A DNA stretch of 64,000 nucleotides, from NCBI GenBank assembly GCA_031841125.1, contig CM063114.1, positions 28,403,266 through 28,467,265 of the forward strand. The letters are read 5' to 3'. Each line of letters starts with the position of its first letter. The first letter of the stretch is position 1. This stretch comes from Acanthococcus lagerstroemiae (lineage: Eukaryota; Arthropoda; Insecta; Hemiptera; Eriococcidae). The notes under the pieces were generated by a model that saw nothing but the letters and a program-made list of their open reading frames with translations, was not told the DNA's origin and ran no database searches. Positions 54,831 through 64,000 of the stretch are shown piece by piece. Made by a program: the position numbers and the translations under genes.

Positions 54831-57470
54831 GGAGAGCCATTAGACATATCCATGTCAAAATGTATTCAAAATTTGAACTGAATTAATCTTTCCCCCGTTT
54901 GTTTCTCTTTCCATAAATGTCTGGCCCATAATGTTCATCTTTTGCTATCAAGGTAGCTTTTAGTATTTGGAGATCCTGATCGACTACTTTCTCGGCTGCT
55001 TACATTAGAAAAAGGACGGAGTATCGTTTTGATATTTCAATTATGCCGCTCGGTTTTCAATTCTCACCTCCCCTCCCATTCACCCTAATTAGGATTGACA
55101 TCAGAAGTTTAAACTACGCCCCCTAACTTGTGACTCCCTTCTGGCGCCTCTGTGATTAAGTTATTTTTCCGACAAACGAAAAAAGGATAAAAAGTCATCG
55201 CCGCATTTCCCGAAGCGATTATTACGACACCGGTGGAGTGCAGAGAGCGAAGTGTGTATGTCGTGTCGTGTCATGAAAACAGAGAGATGAGGCGAACTAT
55301 TGCGAAGCACCTGTCGCATTCGCGTCGTTAATTATGCATGAACAAGTAGCCGTAGTTATACCTGTCGTTACAGAATGTCCGCTTTGAAAATGTTTTCGAT
55401 ATTTTTCACCCAAATGGAAAAGGAATGCCCATTTTTCCGCCGATCGATTCTCAATGGCTGTAAAAAGGGATCATCAAGCGCGCTAAATTTTCGTTAACGG
55501 TGCAGAAATACTGTAGGCACGCTTTTTGTAATTACCCGTTACCGACCCCTCCTGCTCGTTAATGGGTCGATCCGATGAAATTATGATGTTGATGCGAAAT
55601 AATACTGGTCGACTTTCGCGGAGTGAGATATCAGCCAGGATGATAAGTTCAAATAAGAAATGAAACGAAGGCGGGACCACAGCACATTCTATTCCGTTTC
55701 ACCTGTCAGACTAAAATCACGTCAAAATAACAAATCACTAAGGCAACCGAAAGCAGTCCTTTGTTCGCCTCGAATATGCATTTAAAAATATTAAAATTAT
55801 GCAGAAATGCGTACTTCTTTTTGTTGAAAATATTCAAACCGTGCCTTTTGGAACGTATTTTTTTTTCTCGACAGAAGGAGCGCAACGAGAGGCAAAACTT
55901 TCTTTTGGACGGAACGGAATCTAAACGACGCAAAGGGCGGAACCACTAGGAGGGCCGAGGGATTCGGCTTCCCTGGAAATCCCCGGGTGCCCCCCCTGAC
56001 AGTTAAAGATGTGAGGACTTTGTACTTACCCTGATGAAAATCAACTACATTCAAGCTAACAAAGAAACATTCGTTTTTTAGGAATAATATGACACAAAAA
56101 ACAAAAACAACTACGGTATTAACGCACGTTAGAAAATCTGATTTCCTAAACAGGGTGTCAACTGGATTCGGGGGGAAAATATCATGACTTTTCATGACAT
56201 TTGTTCCTGACTATCTTGGGGATATAAAAAGGAAGCGGAAGGGGGCAAACTCGGCGCTTTGCGCCTCACCGGGGGCTCCACCTTTTAACCCCCCCCCCTC
56301 CACCACACCCTTTTTATTAATTTTCAGATAAAACAAAACCTATATTGTGGAACTAACATTCTGCACCTCATTTTCCAATAGGGGGGTACCTGAAATAAGA
56401 ATATTTTGAGAATACAAATGCACCCTGCGTTTCAACTCCTATGGCACGCAACAAGGCTAGGATTTTTTTAAGAATCACCAGAATTATACTTGTTGCATAC
56501 TTCAACTTGTAATATCAGTCATAAATCTGCTATAGGTGCGCTAGTATCACTGCCAGTAAACAAGTCATGAGTGACCGATTATACCACCGGTGTCCGATCC
56601 GATATTACCTCAGTGACAGTAAATTAGAAATGAATGTGAAATATACGTTCATAAATATTATTTTTCATCTCAAACCCTTGAACTTCATATTTCTATAATT
56701 TAACATGTACAACATTAATAACATGTAAGGCCCCAAGAAGGTGCACTTTAATTGCACTTCTTCCACTCCGTCTAAATTTTCTTGATTTTCATTATCTACG
56801 AAGTAATATCTCCCAGAAGAAGGGAAGAAATGACCGAATTCTACTATCATCAAAACTCCATAAGAATGTTAATTTTATCAAAATCACCTATCCACTATTA
56901 TTACTTCGGGAGGTAATGGCATAAATTTATACAGACTCTGAGTTACAAACGTGGAACAATAAAAATCCAGAACACCGTTCCGACCCTTAGGCTATATTCT
57001 CGGACGAACGTTTGGAAATAATGCCCAGCAGCTAGAGTTGGTCTCATTAAAGCCGTGTATTTTAAAATAAAGGAAGTTTATCGAAGATCCATCTTTTTTG
57101 TAGCGAACACTCTGCTCGGAAACAACTCGTTTAGAAAGTTTACACATAGTTCGAGTTGTTCGTCTTGATTTCTCTTGAAGTGGCCGGCAGCACAAACTTT
57201 CGCCGGTGATTTTACAGCTTCTTATACATCTCCAAACTCTAAACTAACTTCAAATGCACCCGGTCACACGGCGGTCATTTCAAACCACCAGTTGAGTTTT
57301 CTTATAACAGTTTGGATCGGCTGCTTTTCTCCGTCTGTAGGTAAGGAAATGACGGAAAGGTGTTATACAAATATCTTTCTGCATGACTGCTCGTTAATGG
57401 TCGAAAGTATTTTGATTTTAGAAACTTAATCATCTGTCTGTTTCTGTGATTGGCTGGCAGGTTGACTGAC
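54831..57470. other. About 2.6 kb with no recognised gene
   Basis: A C-rich end-like sequence (read on the minus strand from 56020, CAGGGGGGGCACCCGGGGAT) may be a lone DNA transposon terminus, but no partner was found. GCGCTTTGCGCC at 56255 and a C run at 56290-56298 are the only other features. Frames at 55797-56195 and 57175-57429 have no recognisable domain. Confidence 0.35.
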
Positions 57471-57479
57471 TAGAGAGCC

Positions 57480-60120
57480 GGGTGCTGGAGACTGAACGAC
57501 TACTTCCTGGCACCCACGCACTCGGCTGCAAGAACGCGAGTCTGGGTTCTCGAGGCCGACTCCCTCTCGGACCACGCTCTGTAGCTGATCAACGTCGACA
57601 CGGAAGCTGAGATCCACCGCAGACCACCGTACACACGCCTCAACCTGGAAAGGCTGGTTCGGGAGGTCGAGTGGCTGGCCTTGGTCCCCGTCCGACCCTC
57701 TCATCTCCGGAGCAGATCGACGAGTACGCCCTGCACTTCCAGACTCAACTGCAGGACGCTATCGACGCGGCTTCCGAGAGCCGGAAGCGGAAGCCGCCGA
57801 TACACTGGTGGACAGCGGAGCTGTCGCCATTTAAAAGACTGTTGGGGAAAGCTAAAACGCGACTAAGGAGAAATCGCGACCCTATCAGCTCGGCGATACT
57901 CTACAAGGTAAAGGGCACCATCCGTCAGGCGTACAGGGGCAAAGCACGCCACATGGCGCGACTTTGGCACATCGGACAACCCCTGGGGCTAAGCCTACAC
58001 CGTCAGCAAGGACTCGGAGCGCGCAGCGATGCCCTATCTCCGTCGAGAAAATGGAACCTACACAAAGAGCGAAGAAGAGTCTACCGCACTACTTTTTGCG
58101 ACCAAGTTTTCTGCTAGCCCGAGTGTCGGGTACGCTGTGGACTCCGCCAACATCCGAGGCAGCGCCGGACCACCATCTAAGGTGACCGCCGGTCTCGTCA
58201 CGAAGCTGCCAAGACCAGGCCAGATCAATCATGAAACGCTGAAGGCGCGGCAGAAATGCCACCCGACGGTGCTCCCACGACTCTATACGGCATGCCTGAC
58301 TACTGGACACTTCTCCGCACTCTGGAAAGAGGACGCGTGAGTGTTTGTACCCAAACCACGCAAGGATCCAGAGCTGGCGGTCAGCTATCGTCCTATCACC
58401 ATGCTGTCTGTAATGGGGAAGACGTTAGAGCGAGTGCTGAAAACGCATATTGACCGCCACCTGGAGGACGAAAACTTCTTGGACCCGCGGCAATATGGCT
58501 TCAGGGCACACCGATCAACACAGGATGCGGTAGATCCAAGAACACCAATCCAGACATGCGATGATCGCCGTCCTGTCGTTGGACATACGTGGTACGTTCG
58601 ACAACGCCTGTTGGACCACCACTATGCCCATGCTGCAGGACATGCACGATGCACTCATGCTCGGTAACTACTTCAGCAATCGATAAGTAATGACTGGGGA
58701 CGTGTCGTGATCGTCAAGGATCCGTACTGGGACCAGTCCTCTGGAACATCAGCTACAACTCCACGCTTGCAGGTGCGCAGGCATACGCCGATGACACACT
58801 GCTTGTCTGTGGCGCCTTGTCGCGCTGGCAACCAACACCATTACAGCTCGACTCGCCGCCAAGGGTCCAAAGCTGAACGTCAGCAAGACGGCAGCGCTGT
58901 TGCTGTGTCGCCGAAGAACCAAAGTACCAGACCAAGATTCAACTACCTATTGGAGGAGGGACGGGGTCCGCCCGACGATGACAATGCAGTACATGGGAGT
59001 GACTCTGGACGATCAACTCAACTGGGTCAAGCACATCCGGCAGGCAACTGATCGAGCCGTCAAATCGCTCCTCGTTCTGACCCGAATATGCACCAACATG
59101 TTCGGGTACAGCTTCAGGGCAAGACGGACTATGGTGCAGGGATGCCTGCAGACACGCCTCCTGTACTGTAGCTCTGTCTGGTACCAGCGAGCGGTCCTAC
59201 AAACGACACGCCAGCCGCTCATGTCGGTGCACAGGAAGGCAGCACTTCTCTGCATCCGAGGCACCAGACAGTCAGTCAGGAAGCAGCACTCATTCTAGCT
59301 GATCTTGCATCAATAGATCTCGTGATTCATAAGCGGTCAGTCTTGTGGCTACTCCGTCGTGGCCTACCAGTTATCAACTGGGGTCCGTACCCCAGAGTGG
59401 CTCGTATCGTATCCGGCAAGTTCCAGATAGTGGCGGAGGCCGCCGCTGATTATACCGACAACGAAGCAGATGATGACCTCACCAGTGGCAGCGAAGAGAA
59501 GGATACAGTAGCCGCTATTGCTGGTGGGGTACCATCTGAGCGGTTGGCCAAGCAGTTCCGCCGCATCCGTCGACTGGTCGATGGACGCACTGGATTTTCC
59601 CCAACATTAGCGCCCGGCGTAGGTCCAAAATACAGCTCTTGTTTTGGACAACACAGGCGCTGACGGGACACGGATATACGTTCTCACAGAGTGTGCGCCA
59701 ACTCGTCCACGTGTACCCATTCCACCGCTAACGGCTTTACCAGAGGAGTGGAGAGTGTGGGCTGACTTTGTGGCGAAGACTGTGTGTCGACTCTGGACAG
59801 CGGAGAACCTGTTGTTCCCAGCGGCAAGTACCGCCATGTTGTCACCACCAGCACCAACCAACGGACAGCGAGAATCAAGGTGGACCCGTACCCGCCATCT
59901 AGAAGCCGTCGCAGGCTCCAGCACCGGGAATCAGGGAGGACCGCAGCCGCCAGTCGAAGAGCTAGGAAGAGGGCGACCCTAGACTGATGGAAAGCATGGA
60001 AAAGGGCGGCGATAAGCGGCACTCCACCGAAGCTGTAACAGCAGCAGAAGAGACAACGACCGTAACGGGTGAGAAAGGTTGATGAAGAAAGAAGAAGCCT
60101 AGTGACACCTCAGCACCTTT
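57480..60120 (+). pseudogene. R1-like non-LTR retrotransposon ORF2, frameshifted
   Basis: GC-rich block. It opens with the end of an AP-endonuclease domain (SLSDHAL near 57565 holds the SDH motif). A linker with KPPIHWWTAELSPFKRLLGK follows, then RT blocks in shifting frames: AVSYRPITMLSVMGKTLERV (58376), NFLDPRQYGFRAHRSTQDAV, VLSLDIRGTFDNACW (first Asp, about 58575), GSVLGPVLWNISYN, and AYADDTLLVCGA (about 58780) with the catalytic Asp pair. Next come PKLNVSKTAALLL, MQYMGVTLDDQLNWVKHI, ARRTMVQGCLQTRLLYCSSV and LADLASIDLVIHKRSVLWLL. About seven frame changes separate them. Motif order fits the R1 clade. ORF1 and most of the endonuclease are missing; the C-terminal region to about 60000 is Arg/Pro-rich and unassigned. 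Confidence 0.85.
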
Positions 60121-62640
60121 GAGCGTCTCCTTCCGTCCCGAGGAGCGTCACTGGTAGGAGACTCTAGAACCTGATACTCGACACATCTGCGCGACCCACG
60201 CTGAGGAAGCGACAAAGAACTTGAGGCTGAAGTCTTGTGGTAACCGGTTGACCACGGAAGCGGCCCCCTCTACTTGGAGCGACCCTCCCGGCGTGTTGCC
60301 GAAATGGCCGGCGGGGAAGGAAGATTGAAACCGATAGGGAAATGTCGTGAAATCGAAGGAAACCGTAAACAACTCGAAGCAGACTGAGACAATGACCGAC
60401 TGACTGGACAACAGACAGACAGAATAGTTGTATCGAGCTTAAGGTTGTAAATTTTAATGTGTAGATATTTCATATACAATATGTAATTTTAAAATGTGAG
60501 CTCTCTCCTCCCTGTCCTGCGCTAAACCTAATCGAAGGTATGTAAGGCAGTGGAGGGGGGACGTCAATTTTTTTAATTTTACTGTACACAGACAAATACA
60601 TGGAGCCACCGGAGAAAGTACCGGACTAGTAGCCGCCGGGTGCGGCCTTGGCCCTTCGCGAGTAGGGAAAAAAATGTTGACTGACTGATTGGGTCCATAA
60701 TTAACATCGGGAGGGAAGGGATTCACGTGGTGGAGCATTACCCATATAGTCTGAGTAGTCTTTCCGTGGAATATACCGTACGTTTTTCCTTGTTTCCTGC
60801 TGTAATTTGCCAAGTCGTCAGAAAATTGAGAAACCCGCAGAACTGCACACTTAATTACTGGACTACATAATTTTAAGTATTTTCTGTCTTGTTTTGATTT
60901 ATTTGGTCACTAAATGAGTATTTAGGAAGTGTCCCGTTATTGTCCCGTGGTCGTCGTTATTGCTTTGCACCTGTCTGTAAACTACCTAAAATTGTCGTGA
61001 AATTCCCGAACACCATTCTTGTACAATTTGTTTCACATAATCTATTACATCCATATTATGAATACTTCTCCAAACGCTTGATAGCTGACCTTCTCAAAAG
61101 GCATATTCTGTAGGTTCCCCCCGTTAACGTACCAGAAAACTTATTGAATGCAAATTGAATTTCCTCCGAGCTGTACCCCATCCTACCCTATTCATTTCAC
61201 CGATAAATACTTCCATCATTATTTTTCAACCCTTTTGAAGTTTCTCCTCTATACATGAGATCATAACACGGAAAGTCTCCTAATTGATGTCGAAAAGCTG
61301 TCAATTCAGTTTTTTAAAATTTTCGAGACGTTCGTAATTTCGCTAATTTAGCTGATACAAGAAAGACCGAAAATGTAAAATTTTCCTTTTGTCGGCGCAG
61401 CGTGTTCAAAAACTGAAGCCTTTTAACTTCGAGAAGCCGGTTTCGTTCTTTTTTCTTTTTTTTATTAATAAATGGGCGTTACATTTGAAATAAGTATACA
61501 TAGTATATCATATTATTTGCTGAAAATAAAAAATATTACAACTCTTTTAACTCTTATTCGCCGCATTTCAGTCAGTTAGCTAACGTGTGTTTAATAGTCG
61601 CTTTAACCGGTAGAATGAAATTCGTCGTAATTTCCTCGACGCTGTTCACGTTGCAAATATATAGTAACAAAATTTAATAAGCCACACTCGTATGGCGAAA
61701 AAATCTTCATAACTACCAGAAATACGTGCTGTTCGCGGATTATTATATACATGTTTTGAACTCCGGTCTCTGTAACATTCTATAGCACCCATTTCATTTA
61801 CCGACTGAATTATTCATTATTTGCTCGTTATCCTTGCATTTTTATACGATTCTTCGGTCACATTTTTAGCACATAATTCCAGATAAGGTGTGTTTGGTTT
61901 TGTCAATTGTCATATACATAACTAATATAAGTACATACACATACAGACATTAACCCCCTCATCTAATCTGTCGAAGCTCCCTTCAACACTAGAATATTTC
62001 GATTTGCTCTGATAACGATAAGGTTATCAGTCTGCACTGGTTCCGATGTGAGATGTTGCACGCTTTCCAATGTCTCTCTGCCTCCATCCGACACTTGTTT
62101 AGATAAAAGTAAAGGCCGTTATGTTTCATGTAAATTCGTGCTGTTCTAGTTGTTGTGTTAGTCGTGATTCTAAACTATGTGATTAGTAAATTATTGCGAA
62201 CCAGCGGCATACATTTTTCTGGCTGAATAACGCCTCACGACACATTCATTCTGGTCCTCCGGGCCGGATTGTTCATGTTAAACTGTAAACTGTTATGCTC
62301 AGTTATTTATTTTTTCTTATTTATTTGTATTTGAGTCACCCCCCCCCAAACAGGTGCCCGAGGGTCCCATTGACAAGGAGGGACAGTAGTTACAATATGT
62401 ACCTAATTATTATCCTGAAAAACAAAAACAACTTTTCGAAGGAAAGGTGGGGGATAAAGAAGAAGGAAAATAAGACAGAAAGAGGGAGGGGGAGAAAGGC
62501 ACCGGAACCACGGCAGAGCGGGGAATGAAGGGCGCGAAAGTCCACAGGCGGCAGTTGAGAATTGTGAATTGAGAACTGTGGGTTGAAGGAGGCCAAGGGG
62601 CCGAAACAAATCACAATTGTGGGGTATAGGGAAAAGAACT
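60121..62640. other. About 2.5 kb with no recognised gene
   Basis: 60121-60420 is still GC-rich and may be the 3' UTR of the R1-like element; no poly(A) tail or target duplication fixed. Beyond it lies AT-rich sequence without a recognised gene or repeat, with C runs at 62340-62346. Confidence 0.35.
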
Positions 62641-62654
62641 GCAGAGTCTAGGAC

Positions 62655-64000
62655 TTACATACCTTCGAGTACTTTAATGATTGATGAAATATACTGTTTT
62701 CTACTCATGAAAAATATGTCGATTACAGGGTCTTTTTGGGTAATATTATTATATAATGCTAGAGTATTGTCCATACTTGATGCTGAGCCTGTACGTGTCA
62801 CAAATAGATCAGTATTTTTTGTATTAAGTGTAGGGACCCAGAATTGAATACGTATTAAGTTGTTGGAATCCAAAATTTTGTTATTCAAAATATCCCTCAA
62901 GAAGATCAACTTTGCCAAACACCTTCTGTTTTTTATACTCATAATCTCAAAGCCAACCAAAAATTTTTCGCATATAATTTCAAAAGGATAATATGTAAAG
63001 ATTTTGCAATATAAATATTTCAAAAATCTATTTTGAGTTACCTCAATTTCATCTTTACCTTGTTGGGTTTTGGGATCCAATATAATACAGGAGAATTCCA
63101 ATATTGATCTGACAAAACTAGAATAAAGAATTTTCATTGTTTCTAAAGTTTTATAACAAGTTCCATTTCTCTTTATGACGCCAACCATTCTTTTAGATTT
63201 TGAAGTTATGTGATCGATATGCATACTGAATAATAATTTCGAATCCAAAATGATGCCTAAAATTTACACACCTAAGTGTATCTTCTTTTATCTTACACTC
63301 GTGTAAAATGGGGCATCTTTTTCTTGAGAAGGTAATTTTTTCACACTCCTCCACTCAACTAATGAGTCAAGATCTTGTTGCAGTTTAGCACAGTCATTTT
63401 GAGATTTTATAATTTTATAAATTTTCATATCATCTGCATACAGTAATAATTGTGAATATTGGATTTTTCAGAAATATCATCGACAAAAATTAGAAATAGG
63501 TATGGACCCAAAACCAAACCCCGGAGAACACCTGATACACTCTTGTAACACGTAGAGGCCACTTCTTTATACTCGACAAACTGCATTCTGTTCTTTAAGT
63601 AGGAGTGAAATAGAGTTATTAAATCTATTGAAAAGCAAAAGTTGAATAATTTTTGGAGTAAGATTTTGTGGTTGACAGTGTCAAAGGCCTTTGAAGAATC
63701 CGTGTAAATGGTATCTATTTACCCAACCTTAGAGAGGGTTATATTGGCATGATATGTGAAGTTCATTAGATTTGTCTGCACTGAATATCCCTTTCTAAAG
63801 CCATGTTGACACGGAGATAAGATCTTTTTGGATTGATTGTATAGATATTTGTGCAAGACAGTTTCAAAAATTTTGGCCGCGAGTGGAATTAGAGAGATGG
63901 GACAATAAGTTTTTATTTCGTTTATTTTGCCTGACTTGTATAGTGGAATAACTTTCGACATTTTCCATATTGTTGGATAAATACATGTCTCGAGGACAGT
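62655..64000 (-). pseudogene. Jockey-like RT, minus strand, cut by window edge
   Basis: Read from 64000 downward: CIYPTIWKMSKVIPLYKSGK, YCPISLIPLAAKIFETVLHK and PCQHGFRKGYSVQTNLMNF; a TAA at 63719; then IDTIYTDSSKAFDTVNHKIL with the first catalytic Asp, FHSYLKNRMQFVEYK, GVLRGLVLGPYLFLIFVDDI and, after a frameshift, LYADDMKIYKI at about 63430 with the Asp pair. The end (62655-63248, one open frame of 197 codons) has LDSKLLFSMHIDHITSKSKR, SFVRSILEFSCIILDPKTQQ and QNRFLKYLYCK. This is a jockey-superfamily RT with its active site preserved. The 5' part lies outside the window and the 3' end runs to about 62650. Confidence 0.88.

Noticed and set aside
56665..56853. Possible Harbinger-like peptide (SSGRYYFVDNEN)
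   Set aside because: A short resemblance to a GKYYLVDAG-type motif, but the following residues do not fit and no other transposase block is nearby.

Overview
The window looks like transposon-rich, mostly non-coding DNA from an arthropod nuclear genome, probably an insect. Every protein-like stretch I can recognise belongs to a eukaryotic mobile element family common in insects: hAT, Tc1/mariner including a DD41D type, PIF/Harbinger, and jockey-, R1- and RTE-like non-LTR retrotransposons. The background is AT-rich with long homopolymer runs, there are no operon-like gene runs, and a block of exactly 500 Ns (33149-33648) marks a scaffold gap. I cannot name the species. I found no exon or gene of a host protein that I could defend.

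Layout. 1-5.5 kb: two related foldback-type DNA elements built of ~47-bp hairpin-forming units. 6.1-8.3 kb: two degenerate non-LTR retrotransposon fragments joined end to end. 8.3-11.4 kb: nothing recognised. 11.4-15.2 kb: tandem arrays, a short palindrome, a TIR element and a possible LTR. 17.7-19.0 kb: two small MITEs with TA target duplications. 19.26-21.95 kb: a nearly complete hAT element with perfect 8-bp target duplication (TTCACATA). 22.6-25.8 kb: a 5'-truncated jockey-like element between two ~700-bp direct copies of a repeat that carries a Tc1 transposase remnant. 26.0-26.5 kb: a GC-rich R1-like fragment. 27.4-31 kb: minisatellite and a 705-bp TIR element with an internal duplication. 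33-37.8 kb: assembly gap in a tandem repeat, Harbinger fragment, hAT derivative, two RT fragments in opposite orientation, and a long degenerate array. 39.9-46.7 kb: two hAT MITEs with perfect 8-bp duplications, C-rich repeats, a long inverted repeat pair with a DD41D transposase remnant, a tRNA-like unit and another TIR element. 48.1-49.0 kb: a Tc1 transposase pseudogene. 49.6-54.8 kb: array units again, then minus-strand RTE-like copies with internal deletions and insertions. 57.5-60.1 kb: a GC-rich R1-like ORF2 pseudogene. 62.6-64.0 kb: a minus-strand jockey-like RT pseudogene running off the window edge.

The elements do not work together as a system. They record successive insertions, several nested. 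None of the recognised transposase or RT frames is intact. Many of the breaks are single stop codons that one C-to-T or G-to-A change would explain (19762, 20764, 23495, 24197, 54577, 63719). The observations most worth following are the hairpin-unit foldback elements, the ~700-bp duplication around the jockey insertion, the 705-bp TIR element, and the long inverted repeat around the DD41D remnant.
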